Source: Salibacterium salarium
GTDB lineage: Bacteria; Bacillota; Bacilli; Bacillales; Marinococcaceae
Assembly: GCF_030813635.1 (NCBI RefSeq)
Contig: NZ_JAUSUM010000003.1
Coordinates: 310,001 to 374,000, forward strand
Reading direction: 5' to 3'
Length of the DNA: 64,000 nt
Below the pieces are notes generated by a model. That model did no database searches and was not told the DNA's origin. It saw only the letters and a list, made by a program, of their open reading frames with translations. A program made the translations under genes and the position numbers. This document shows positions 35,258 through 43,823 of the stretch, piece after piece (the first letter of the stretch is position 1; the number at the start of each line of letters is the position of its first letter).

Positions 35258-35398
35258 GTGAGAACCGCACCAAAAATTTTTATCAGTTTCTTAGTAATTG
35301 TTGTTCTTCTTGTCATTACAGCGATAAATATATCCTCAGAACAAACAGGTACACATGACGACAGGGTAATCTATAGTGAAAGCTCAAATGAAGATTGA
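35258..35398 (+). CDS. Small single-helix membrane protein (46 aa), candidate BceR-regulon member
   Basis: GTG-start frame with AAAAGGAG nine bases upstream. The product begins with a basic start (RTAPK), has one hydrophobic helix at residues 6-22 (IFISFLVIVVLLVITAI), and ends in a polar, acidic tail (EQTGTHDDRVIYSESSNED). The orientation should place the tail outside. It is followed by a strong terminator and preceded by the BceR-type box, so the gene forms its own unit convergent with the BceB-like gene. No family is recognised. B. subtilis YxdJ also controls a small extra gene, yxeA, giving a precedent, though the sequences differ. Confidence 0.6.
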   Translation: MRTAPKIFISFLVIVVLLVITAINISSEQTGTHDDRVIYSESSNED

Positions 35399-35470
35399 TG
35401 TTTCCTTTCTAGCCTCACCGTAACTTTAGACAGATATTGCTTTTTAAACGCTATGCTCTCTAAATTATGA

Positions 35471-35518
35471 AAAAACAGCTTCACGGGTTAGGATAGTTAA
35501 CCTCACGAAGCTGTTTTT
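35471..35518. terminator. Bidirectional terminator
   Basis: AAAAACAGCTTC and GAAGCTGTTTTT enclose a second short stem (GGTTA/TAACC). It serves both the small membrane protein gene (+) and the BceB-like gene (-). Confidence 0.85.
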
Positions 35519-35519
35519 G

Positions 35520-37400
35520 TTATATTCCTGATTTTATTTGTTTTATATAGAAAAAGCGGACGATAAAAAAGTAGATGACTTGTATCACAAAGAAAATCCC
35601 TAGAACCGTAACAGCTTCGATGAAAAGATTGTACATAAATAGATGCGATAACGCAGTGAGCGCAACAGCACCATGAAGCAAAGCCACGGCCATCGGTGTG
35701 AAAAAGAGAATGGCAACCTGTCTTGTCAAAACTTTTTTCAATTCTTTCTCCGATAGACCTAATTTTGCAATGGCTTGGAATTTTTCTTTATCATCGTCCA
35801 GATCACTATACAACCTGAAATACAAAAAGCTTCCCGCTGCTACAAAAAAGACAATTCCAATAAACAAGCCAACAAACAAGACCGGCCCATATCCTTTATT
35901 AAGTTGGAACATTTCATAATCCGTTGCAGCTATCAAACTTGGTCCGACCTCTTCCCAAAGCTCCTTCCCAGCCTCAATTTTTGCTTGTTTATCATCTTTT
36001 GTTTGCCATCCGTAGTACGTTTCCGCAACTTCGGGTTCAGACAACCGCTCAAACTGTTCATCCGATACAATAAAATATGGATCAACCTCCGGCAATGCTC
36101 GCGAGGTGATATTTTGCTCAGGATGTACAGATACCTCCGAGTCTATAGTAACAAGCTCTTTTAATTCCTTCTCTTTTTGATCGCCTAGATTTATATTTGC
36201 CTCAAAGTGAGAAATGATTACTCCATTATCCCCTACCGAGATTGAATCTTCCCCTGTAATAGCAGCGAAACGATTATAATCAGATTGACTAATAACCATA
36301 GAAGTATCCTCACTATCCAACACATCATAATAACGAAGAGATATCTCTTCTTGTGTGGCATTTAAATCGTGTTCAGATAAGGTTTGTGAAATCGTTTCTA
36401 TATCTTCTCGCTCATCTTCGTTATCTTCATAGGCTGTGTAAGAAAACGGGAGGGATTGATTCCCTTGCGCCATGCTTGTAAGGACAGACTGAAAACCATA
36501 TAAAGCCCCGATGGAACAAAATGCAACCGTTGAAATTATGGCTACCAGAAAAAAAGTTCTCGCATTATCTTTCATCCGAAATGATAAATCTGAAAACAAA
36601 ATCATATTGGTTTTTCGCCAGAAAAGAGTTTTCCTGTTTTTCAACTTGCGAATGACATATACACTTAATTGCGTAAATAACAAATACGTACCTATAACCA
36701 CTATCGTTACCACCGGAACCATTGCAATGACCACTTGCATCTGTCTAGTAACCAGTGCAGTTACATACCCGCCTGCAAGTAGTACAGCTGCGATAACTGT
36801 CAACAGACGTGATGTTTTCGGGTCTCCTTTAGACCTTTTATTTCCTTGAATCAGGTGAATAAGTTTTTTACTTCGCAACACAATCGACACCGAAATCGAT
36901 ATGATAAAAAACAGAACGATAAATGATCCGAACGTTAGCATCATAGCTTTCCATGGAATGTAAAAGTTCAATGCTGTACTAATAATAAGAATGTTTTCTG
37001 CAATCAACAAAATGAACTTAGTAAACACTAATCCGACCGTAATTCCTCCAAGAGTTGCAAAAAATCCAATGAACATGTTTTCTAGAAACACCATCGTTCG
37101 AATTTGTCCTGTAGACATACCCTGCATCATTAGTAACCCGAATTCCTTTTTTCGAGATTGAAGAAAGGAACCCATGGAATAAAGTACAAAGAAAAAGGAA
37201 AACACATAAATAATTATAGCTGCGGTCATCATACCTTTTGCTACGTTTTGATTCATGTCTGTTCCGTTTAAAGCTGGATGGAACATAAATACGGAGAAGG
37301 TGAAAAACACCATGACTGTAAACGTGCTGCTTAAAAAATAGGCAGCATACAATCTTATATTACGGAGAACATTATTAACCGCGAATTGACGAAAAGTCAT
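35520..37400 (-). CDS. BceB-type FtsX-like permease (module 2)
   Basis: 626 residues, ten hydrophobic helices, with the large extracellular sensor domain at about 305-510 (acidic: YEDNEDEREDIETI). FtsX motifs: SRKKEFGLLMMQGMSTGQI and KEKFQAIAKLGLSEKELK. Last gene of the regulator-kinase-ATPase-permease operon. It starts 26 bases inside the ATPase gene. In family members the extracellular domain and the kinase together set peptide specificity, which cannot be read from sequence. Shares the layout, not close sequence, with module 1. Confidence 0.9.
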   Translation of the reverse strand: MTFRQFAVNNVLRNIRLYAAYFLSSTFTVMVFFTFSVFMFHPALNGTDMNQNVAKGMMTAAIIIYVFSFFFVLYSMGSFLQSRKKEFGLLMMQGMSTGQIRTMVFLENMFIGFFATLGGITVGLVFTKFILLIAENILIISTALNFYIPWKAMMLTFGSFIVLFFIISISVSIVLRSKKLIHLIQGNKRSKGDPKTSRLLTVIAAVLLAGGYVTALVTRQMQVVIAMVPVVTIVVIGTYLLFTQLSVYVIRKLKNRKTLFWRKTNMILFSDLSFRMKDNARTFFLVAIISTVAFCSIGALYGFQSVLTSMAQGNQSLPFSYTAYEDNEDEREDIETISQTLSEHDLNATQEEISLRYYDVLDSEDTSMVISQSDYNRFAAITGEDSISVGDNGVIISHFEANINLGDQKEKELKELVTIDSEVSVHPEQNITSRALPEVDPYFIVSDEQFERLSEPEVAETYYGWQTKDDKQAKIEAGKELWEEVGPSLIAATDYEMFQLNKGYGPVLFVGLFIGIVFFVAAGSFLYFRLYSDLDDDKEKFQAIAKLGLSEKELKKVLTRQVAILFFTPMAVALLHGAVALTALSHLFMYNLFIEAVTVLGIFFVIQVIYFFIVRFFYIKQIKSGI

Positions 37401-38139
37401 GGCCGTCCCCTCCCATTAAAGAGAGTGTATCAATAATACGCTGAAAAAAAGTCTGCCGATTATCTCCTCTGTTTATTTCCGAGTAGAATTTCCCATCTTG
37501 AATAAACACCACTCGTTGACAATAACTTGCCGCCTGCGGATCATGAGTAACAAGCATCATCGTCGTTTCATCTACACGGTTTAACGATTCTAACAATTCC
37601 ATAACTGCTTTAGAAGAAGCTGAGTCCAGGTTTCCAGTCGGTTCATCGGCAAGCAACAGCTTCGGGGAGTGTATCATAGCTCTCGCCACAGCTGCGCGTT
37701 GGGCCTGGCCTCCAGATATTTCATGCGTCCGACTATTCATAATACTTGAAATACCTAGCTTCTCAGCCATTACTGTTGCTTTATCTTTCATCTCCCGAAC
37801 CTTTTTCCCATCTAAGGTTAATGGCAATACCATATTTTCTTCTACCGTTAACGTGTGCATTAAATTAAAATCTTGAAAAACAAACCCAAGTTCCCGCCTG
37901 CGGAATTTTGCCAACTCATTCTTTTTTAAATGGTGCGGATTCTTTCCGTCTATGAAGACATTCCCAGTGGTCGGAGCATCTATCGTTGCTATCATGTTTA
38001 ATAACGTCGTTTTCCCGCTTCCCGAGGGGCCCATTATTCCGACAAATTCTCCTTTGTCGAGCGATAAATTAATATCCGACAAAGCTCTATGTGCCACTTT
38101 ACCTTCATAAATTTTACTAGCCTGTTTCACCTCAAGCAT
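37375..38139 (-). CDS. BceA-type ABC transporter ATP-binding protein (module 2)
   Basis: 254 residues from ATG 38139 (GGAG upstream; a GTG one codon earlier is less likely). Walker A GPSGSGKTTLLN, Q-loop FVFQDFNLMHTLTVEENMVLP, signature ISGGQAQRAAVARAM, Walker B LLLADEPTGNLD, H-loop MLVTHD. The tail FYSEINRGDNRQTFFQRI is a BceA-group feature. Follows the kinase gene after 86 bases that hold a BceR-type box and a possible -10, so the ABC genes have their own inducible promoter. Confidence 0.92.
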   Translation of the reverse strand: MLEVKQASKIYEGKVAHRALSDINLSLDKGEFVGIMGPSGSGKTTLLNMIATIDAPTTGNVFIDGKNPHHLKKNELAKFRRRELGFVFQDFNLMHTLTVEENMVLPLTLDGKKVREMKDKATVMAEKLGISSIMNSRTHEISGGQAQRAAVARAMIHSPKLLLADEPTGNLDSASSKAVMELLESLNRVDETTMMLVTHDPQAASYCQRVVFIQDGKFYSEINRGDNRQTFFQRIIDTLSLMGGDGHDFSSIRG

Positions 38140-38192
38140 CACTAGATCTCCTTTCTTTTCTTTAGATCTGTGATTAGTTTATCGTTTACATC

Positions 38193-38241
38193 ATATAAGA
38201 CCTATCGAATCTTCTTTCATTTTCCTTACAATGATGTAAGG
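38193..38241 (-). promoter_or_regulatory. BceR-type box and -10 region of bceAB-like module 2
   Basis: CCTTACA (38241-38235), 4-base gap, TGTAAGG (38230-38224) on the minus strand, a near-perfect palindrome that contains the last codons and stop of the kinase gene. A TATATG -10-like sequence starts 27 bases after the TGTAAG half. The same repeat and spacing precede the 46-residue membrane protein gene at 35258. Confidence 0.7.
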
Positions 38242-39227
38242 TTTTGCGTTTCTGAGAAAATGATTCGGACCGCCGTACCTGATCCTTCTTCTGAATCGAG
38301 CTCTATAATATGTCCAAGATATTGGGCTACTTCATTAGTTATGTAAAGTCCCATCCCAGTTGATTCTCTGAACATCCGTCCATTTTCTCCTGTGAAAAAC
38401 GGATCAAAGACACGCCGTACATCTGTCTTAGATATGCCAACACCATAGTCTTTCACTTCCAGTACTGCTTTTTCATCCCTTATGTATAAAGAAAGATAGA
38501 TATAGTCTGCTTTTCCGGCCGAGTATTTCACAGCGTTATGGATAAATTGAGATATGATAAAAAACAACCATTTCTCATCTGTTTCAACCATTATGTCTTC
38601 CTCATACTCTTGTAATTTCGGATACACTTTATTTCGAATAAAATACCGTTTATTTTCTCTGTTCACTTCATGGACGATGTCCGTTACTTGAACTGGTTTT
38701 ATGTGAAAGTCCTGCTCCAACGTTCGTAACCTTGCCATATAAAGTACCGTGTTCAACCCTGTTTTCATTCGATCCGTTTCTGCATAAATGTCCGAGGATT
38801 CCGGTTCATCCAAATCATGCGCTATTAACTCGATGACAGATAAAGGGGTTTTCATTTGGTGAACCCATTGTTCCATAAACATTTGATACTCTTGTTGCTG
38901 CTGTTCTGCTGTTTTTAATTTTTGATGGTAATGGCGGTATTGTTCTTTTAGCAATTGATTTAGTGATTCTGACATGGGGGTTTGTTCCGCCTTTTGAAAG
39001 GAGTCATCCAACGTTTCGAGAGGACTGCTTAATCTATCGTAATACTGCCGCCTGCTAATGTAGTGATAACAAAGATAAGCGCCCAGTATAAAGAATCCCA
39101 GGAATACGGAATAAAGAACGGGACGGATATTTTGGTATCCATCCATCCAAAACACAGATAACATTAAGGCGAATTGCACTAGTTGCATAACCATTAATAA
39201 CACATGTTCTCTTAGAAATAACTTCAT
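38226..39227 (-). CDS. BceS-type intramembrane-sensing histidine kinase
   Basis: 333 residues. Two N-terminal helices (about 8-27 and 35-55) are separated by only a few residues, so there is no extracellular sensor, as in BceS/YxdK/PsdS kinases that sense through their ABC permease. DHp region with the H-box QWVHQMKTPLSVIELIAHD (phosphorylatable His about residue 124). ATPase domain: N-box ISQFIHNAVKYS, G1 VKDYGVGI, F-box and G2 STGMGLYITNEVA. Overlaps the regulator gene by four bases. The BceR-type box lies across its stop codon. Confidence 0.93.
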   Translation of the reverse strand: MKLFLREHVLLMVMQLVQFALMLSVFWMDGYQNIRPVLYSVFLGFFILGAYLCYHYISRRQYYDRLSSPLETLDDSFQKAEQTPMSESLNQLLKEQYRHYHQKLKTAEQQQQEYQMFMEQWVHQMKTPLSVIELIAHDLDEPESSDIYAETDRMKTGLNTVLYMARLRTLEQDFHIKPVQVTDIVHEVNRENKRYFIRNKVYPKLQEYEEDIMVETDEKWLFFIISQFIHNAVKYSAGKADYIYLSLYIRDEKAVLEVKDYGVGISKTDVRRVFDPFFTGENGRMFRESTGMGLYITNEVAQYLGHIIELDSEEGSGTAVRIIFSETQNLTSL

Positions 39228-39931
39228 TTTTCATTCTCCCTTACCCACGTTACATTCAAGCGATATCCTGCTCCCCGCACTGTTTCCACTGCATCCTTAA
39301 TGTTTAATTCGAGTAGTTTTTTGCGCACACGTGTGATATTAACATTCAATGTGTTCTCATCGACGTAAGCATGGTCATCCCATAGTTTTTCCAACAAAAC
39401 TTCCCTTCCCGCCACACGAGGATGACGGTCCAGCAAGCTTTCTATAACATTTGACTCTTTTTTCGTGATGGATACCATTTTGTCTCCGAAAGCTAACTCT
39501 AGTCTTTCCGGATATAGTCGCAACCCCTCTTTATGAAGTACTCTTTCATCGTTGCCCGAGGCGTATTCACCGTAAGCTCTACGCAGATGACTGCGAATTT
39601 TAGCCAACACAACTTCAGAATAAAACGGTTTTGTTATGTAATCATCCCCACCATTTTCAAGTGCCATCACTTGATCCATCTCCCCCGTTCTTGCTGAAAT
39701 GAATAAAACTGGACAGATCGATTCCGTTCGTATTTGCCGACACCAGTAAAATCCATCATAAGATGGTAAATTAATATCCAGCAGAACAAGGTCCGGGTTA
39801 TGCTCATGAAAAGCTTCCATAACCTTGTCAAAATGCTGAACATTGGTGACTTCATACCCATATTTACTTATGTAAGATTTCAATAACTCTGCTATTTTAG
39901 GATCATCTTCCACAATCATTATTTGGTGCAT
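39224..39931 (-). CDS. BceR-type response regulator (OmpR family)
   Basis: 235 residues. Receiver domain 1-120 with the acidic pair in IMIVEDDP, phospho-acceptor Asp in LVLLDINLPSYDG (about residue 52) and Lys in DYITKPF. Winged-helix C-terminal domain (about 135-230) with YVDENTLNVNITRVRKKL and TVRGAGYRLN. It would bind the CTTACA-N4-TGTAAG boxes found twice in this region. GGGAGGGG precedes the ATG. Genes run regulator, kinase, ATPase, permease as in yxdJKLM. A -35/-10-like pair (TTGTGG, CATAAT) lies shortly upstream. Confidence 0.93.
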   Translation of the reverse strand: MHQIMIVEDDPKIAELLKSYISKYGYEVTNVQHFDKVMEAFHEHNPDLVLLDINLPSYDGFYWCRQIRTESICPVLFISARTGEMDQVMALENGGDDYITKPFYSEVVLAKIRSHLRRAYGEYASGNDERVLHKEGLRLYPERLELAFGDKMVSITKKESNVIESLLDRHPRVAGREVLLEKLWDDHAYVDENTLNVNITRVRKKLLELNIKDAVETVRGAGYRLNVTWVRENEK

Positions 39932-40015
39932 ATGTTCCCCTCCCTGATTGTTTTATTATGGCATGGAATGTATTTCTCCACAAAACGGATTTTTCTATAT
40001 TATATCGTACATTTG

Positions 40016-40056
40016 AAAAAGCCAGTGCCCTCATTATGCAGGACACTGGCTTTTTT
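40016..40056 (-). terminator. Terminator after the alpha/beta hydrolase gene
   Basis: AAAAAGCCAGTG and CACTGGC followed by TTTTTT on the plus strand; the minus strand also ends in a T run. It separates the hydrolase from the bce-like operon. Confidence 0.8.
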
Positions 40057-40077
40057 ATTGATAATGGATGTAAATAT

Positions 40078-40920
40078 TTATATATTTTGATTGAAGAAAT
40101 ATATGGTTTCATGCAATGCCTGTTCGAGCTGTACCGGCACTTCATTTAATGGGTGAGCTGCGTTGAAGGTGTGGGTTCCATCTTCAATTCTCACAAGAGA
40201 AGGCTTCGCGGAGGCGTCATTCATCTTTTCCGCTCCTTCTTTCAGCCATTCTCCATCTGCATCTCCTTGTACGAGAAGAACCGGTACATGTATTGACTCT
40301 AATATAGACAAGATATTAAATCTTTCTTGATTATTTTCGATATCTTCTAAGATGTTCGATTTTAAGGGCATATTTTGATTCGTCCGCTTATTTACAATAT
40401 ATCCTACACCGTTTTTCCGAATATCTTGTTTGAGATCTTCATTTAAGAAATCAACATCGGAAACACCATTCCAACAAACCACACTTTTTATTTCAGAGCG
40501 TTCTGAAGCAAAAATAATACTAGTTGCACCACCGCGGCTGTGACCAATCATCCCAATACGTTCCATATCAAACTGATCAGAGTAAGGAAGCTTTTGCTCT
40601 CTCATTTGCCCCATAAGAACTGCAATATCTTCCAACTCTCTGGAGTACGTGTTAACTGCAAATTTGTCTAACTCATCAAAATCATTGTCTTTTACACCAT
40701 TGCATGAAAAATTAAAGCGAATAGCGTAATACCCGTTATTTGCTAATTCTTCTGCAACATAAGGGAAAAAATTCCAATCTTTATGCCCTTTAAACCCATG
40801 ACAGACCAAAATAACCGGTTTATTTGCACGTTCTTTAGGTGCATGAACTTCCCCTCTAAGGTACAAATCATCTCCTAATGAAATTGTAAAGGAGTTATTT
40901 TCGATACTTTCGTATAACAC
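40078..40920 (-). CDS. Alpha/beta hydrolase (dienelactone-hydrolase-like)
   Basis: 280 residues. Oxyanion region ILVCHGFKGHKDW (about 38-50), nucleophile elbow GHSRGGA (GxSxGG; about residue 130), acid in LLVQGDADGEW and catalytic His in EDGTHTFN. The profile resembles S9-type/dienelactone hydrolases without a lid. The start is GTG 40920 with GGAGGGG upstream; an overlapping ATG is in another frame. Substrate unknown. Confidence 0.85.
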   Translation of the reverse strand: MLYESIENNSFTISLGDDLYLRGEVHAPKERANKPVILVCHGFKGHKDWNFFPYVAEELANNGYYAIRFNFSCNGVKDNDFDELDKFAVNTYSRELEDIAVLMGQMREQKLPYSDQFDMERIGMIGHSRGGATSIIFASERSEIKSVVCWNGVSDVDFLNEDLKQDIRKNGVGYIVNKRTNQNMPLKSNILEDIENNQERFNILSILESIHVPVLLVQGDADGEWLKEGAEKMNDASAKPSLVRIEDGTHTFNAAHPLNEVPVQLEQALHETIYFFNQNI

Positions 40921-41078
40921 ATTGATCCCCTCCTTCTATGTTTCATTGCCACTTCTATGCTCCATAGTCTTTTTTGATATCTTATCACACTTTACTGTTA
41001 TATTTTTTGTGTATAAGACTATAAAATTCCGACAAACTAATCTCAAAAGCAAGCGTTTACGGAGGAGACAAGTATTTC

Positions 41079-42089
41079 ATGGAATTAGATAAAAACACAA
41101 ACATAACGTCAGCGGAGCACGCTCAGTTGTGGAACGCCTATATGAACGCCAGCATAACCTCTACAATAGTTAAATACTTTCTGGCAAAAGTGGAAGATCC
41201 AGACATAGAATCTGTCCTGCAAGAAGCTCTGACATTAACAACAACTCACGCAGAAACATTAACTCACATGTTCACAAAAGAAAACAAACCGGTTCCGATT
41301 GGCTTCAACGATCAAGATCTTAACACAAATGCTCCGCGGTTATACTCAGACAACTATTTTTTACAACATATTTTGCAGCTTGGCATGGCTGGAATGTTTT
41401 CCTTTTCAGCTGCAATCAACTTGTCTATCCGTCACGACATATATACATTTTTTTCTGAAGGGTTTCAAAAGTACAATCATCTCCACCAAAAAGCTGCCTC
41501 TGTTTCACTTGAAAAAGGATTGTATCTTCGACCTCCTACGGTTCCAACACCAAACGAAGTGGACTTTGTGAAAAAGAGAAATTTTCTCACCGGTTGGTTT
41601 GGCAAACGCAGACCTTTGATGACCCAAGAAATTGCTTATTTATTCTCTAATTTAGAACGAAACAGTCTAGGAATCGCAATGTTAACTGGATTCAGTCAAG
41701 TTGTAAAATCAAAAGAGGTAAAAAATTATATCATAAGAGGTATTGAAATAGCCAAAAAGCATGTGAATATATTTCGTTCTATTTTAGAAGAAAATCATGT
41801 CCCAACACCTATGGGATCAGACTCTATGGTAACCGATTCTGCCAATGTTTCCCCGTTTTCCGATAAATTAATAATGTATCACGTGACCGGGATGACCACC
41901 CTTGGAATTGGATTCTATGGACTAAGCATTTCTACAAATATTAGAAGAGACTTATCGGTCCACTACACTCGGCTCACCGCAGAAATTGCATTGTATTCTG
42001 AAGACGGAGCTACCTTGATGATTGACAATGAATGGTTAGAAGAACCACCTCGTATGGTCAACCGTGATGAGTTAGTAAGAAATAAGTAA
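41079..42089 (+). CDS. DUF3231 family protein, copy 1
   Basis: 336 residues made of two similar helical halves (about 10-160 and 180-330), each starting with a T-S/T-x-E-(I/H)-AxLW/LFS pattern and containing a H-x3-F segment followed by P-x-P. This is the ferritin-like double layout of DUF3231, a family nearly limited to spore-forming Bacilli and of unknown function. Each half contains several His/Glu residues at helix positions that could bind metal, not shown. GGAGGAG lies eleven bases before ATG 41079. Paralogue at 42719. Confidence 0.8.
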   Translation: MELDKNTNITSAEHAQLWNAYMNASITSTIVKYFLAKVEDPDIESVLQEALTLTTTHAETLTHMFTKENKPVPIGFNDQDLNTNAPRLYSDNYFLQHILQLGMAGMFSFSAAINLSIRHDIYTFFSEGFQKYNHLHQKAASVSLEKGLYLRPPTVPTPNEVDFVKKRNFLTGWFGKRRPLMTQEIAYLFSNLERNSLGIAMLTGFSQVVKSKEVKNYIIRGIEIAKKHVNIFRSILEENHVPTPMGSDSMVTDSANVSPFSDKLIMYHVTGMTTLGIGFYGLSISTNIRRDLSVHYTRLTAEIALYSEDGATLMIDNEWLEEPPRMVNRDELVRNK

Positions 42090-42162
42090 AAGAAATTGTG
42101 CTATAGAAACAATGACAATCACGTAAGAGCAATCAAAAAACTTAGCGGAATAGGTCGTTAAC

Positions 42163-42648
42163 ATGCAAACTAATATTAACAAAAAAAGTAATAAATTAGA
42201 AATGCTGCTATGGAGCATCGCCCTTCCCGGATTCGCTCATTTAATTATCGGGAAGTACGTGAAGGGTATATTATTAATTGTTTTAGAAATTTTAATTAAT
42301 GTACTCGGCAATTTTAATCATATTATTGTACTAAGTTTCAACGGTAGAATTCAAGAGGCTATTGAACAGACCGACTACCAATGGCTCATGTTCTACCCTT
42401 GTTTATATTTTTTCGCTATTTGGGATGCTTATAGAGAAGCAGGGGGAGGGGAAAAGGCTTATGCCTACTTACCCCTTGCTTTTTCAGCCTATTTTGTAAC
42501 AGTCGGATTAATTTTTTCTTCACGCATTTCAATATTTGGATACTTAATAGGACCCGTTTGGCTCCCGATGATGTTTTTACCTATTGGATTAATAGTCGGC
42601 ACAATTATTCGATGGTTGGTTTTAAAAAAAAGTTATAAGGATACTTGA
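42163..42648 (+). CDS. Polytopic membrane protein of unknown function
   Basis: 161 residues with about five hydrophobic helices. The N-terminal stretch LPGFAHLIIGKYVKGILLIVLEI resembles TM2-like domains (a G-x-G/H-K-x-x-KG turn between helices). A central aromatic loop (DYQWLMFYPCLYFFAIWDAYREAG) follows. The ribosome site is weak. It stands between the two DUF3231 genes in the same direction, which suggests a joint transcript. I do not recognise a defined function. Confidence 0.65.
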   Translation: MQTNINKKSNKLEMLLWSIALPGFAHLIIGKYVKGILLIVLEILINVLGNFNHIIVLSFNGRIQEAIEQTDYQWLMFYPCLYFFAIWDAYREAGGGEKAYAYLPLAFSAYFVTVGLIFSSRISIFGYLIGPVWLPMMFLPIGLIVGTIIRWLVLKKSYKDT

Positions 42649-42718
42649 TATATAACATACTGACCTTCCCATGTGCCCAGCTTTTGATATGGAATAAAGT
42701 TATGTAGGAGTGAATAAA

Positions 42719-43738
42719 TTGAGCGAACAGAAAATACCTTTAACATCAGCAGAAATTGGTTGCTTATGGACGTCATTTAACGATGACAGTATGTCTATGT
42801 GCGTACTCGAATTTATGCTGAAACATTTGCAAGACACAGACATCAAACCAGCTGTCCAATATGCTTACGATATATCTAGCTATCACTTAGACCAGCTCAC
42901 AAGTACATTTAAACAAGAACAATTCGCTTTTCCTCATGCCTTTTCAGCTGAGGATGTGAACATGGAAGCTCCTTGGCTCTTTTCAGATTTATTTTGTTTA
43001 AGCTATGTTAATCACATGTCAAAAGTAGGAATGATTAAATACGGTGGATTTATTACAATGAGTAAAAGAAAAGACATAAGAGACTTTTATACACAAGCAC
43101 TAACAGAAGCATCAACGCTTTATAACCAAACAACCGATATTGCTTTATCGAAAGGAATACACCCTACACACCCTTATATAGACGTACCGAAAGAAGCTGA
43201 TTACGTCGATAGTAAGAAGTATTATAGTGGATTGAACCCCTTCAGCAAAGACCGACCATTAAATGCTGTGGAGATATCTCATTTGTATTCTAATATTTTA
43301 ACAAATTCCGTCGGGGTCAAACTTTGCCTCAGTTTTGCACAAACCTCTCCGTCCAAAGAAATTCAAGATTATATGGTACGGGGAAAAGATATTTCCAATA
43401 AACACATTCAAATCTTCACTTCCACCTTGCAGGAAGGGGATGTTCCAACCACACGATTACCTGATCTCAGTGTAAGTGACTCAACCACTCCCACATTTTC
43501 TGATAAATTAATGATGTATCACATGACGCTTTTAAGCACTGCTGGTTTAGGTAATTATGCCACAGCAGCTGCCGCCAGCCAACGAAACGACTTAACGCTT
43601 AATTATGAAAGACTATCCTTAGAAAGTGCTCAATTCGCAAAAAGCGGCGCCGACATTATGATTAAGCATCACTGGCTCGAACAACCACCAGGAACGAAAG
43701 ATAAAGAGCATTTAGTCAGAAAAAAAGATAAATATTAG
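42719..43738 (+). CDS. DUF3231 family protein, copy 2
   Basis: 339 residues if translated from TTG 42719, eight bases after AGGAG; the in-frame GTG at 42710 overlaps that ribosome site. The two-half helical layout matches copy 1 at 41079 (shared FSDKLMMYHMT and HWLEQPP/EWLEEPP endings), with clear divergence, so this is an old duplication. Function unknown. Confidence 0.8.
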   Translation: MSEQKIPLTSAEIGCLWTSFNDDSMSMCVLEFMLKHLQDTDIKPAVQYAYDISSYHLDQLTSTFKQEQFAFPHAFSAEDVNMEAPWLFSDLFCLSYVNHMSKVGMIKYGGFITMSKRKDIRDFYTQALTEASTLYNQTTDIALSKGIHPTHPYIDVPKEADYVDSKKYYSGLNPFSKDRPLNAVEISHLYSNILTNSVGVKLCLSFAQTSPSKEIQDYMVRGKDISNKHIQIFTSTLQEGDVPTTRLPDLSVSDSTTPTFSDKLMMYHMTLLSTAGLGNYATAAAASQRNDLTLNYERLSLESAQFAKSGADIMIKHHWLEQPPGTKDKEHLVRKKDKY

Positions 43739-43776
43739 TACAGGATGAAAAATGCGTGTCCGTTATAGGTTTGATT

Positions 43777-43823
43777 AAAGAAAGGGTTCCACAAAATTTA
43801 TTTTTGATGGACCCCTTTCTTTT
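43777..43823. terminator. Bidirectional terminator between DUF3231 copy 2 and gerB of operon 2
   Basis: AAAGAAAGGG-TTCCA and TGGA-CCCCTTTCTTT with one internal mismatch. The stop codon of the convergent permease gene lies in the loop. Confidence 0.75.

Noticed and set aside
34993-35358. 121-codon plus-strand frame ahead of the BceB-like gene
   Set aside because: No ribosome site at its start and mixed composition; the short GTG frame at 35258 in a different frame has the GGAG site and a clear membrane helix.
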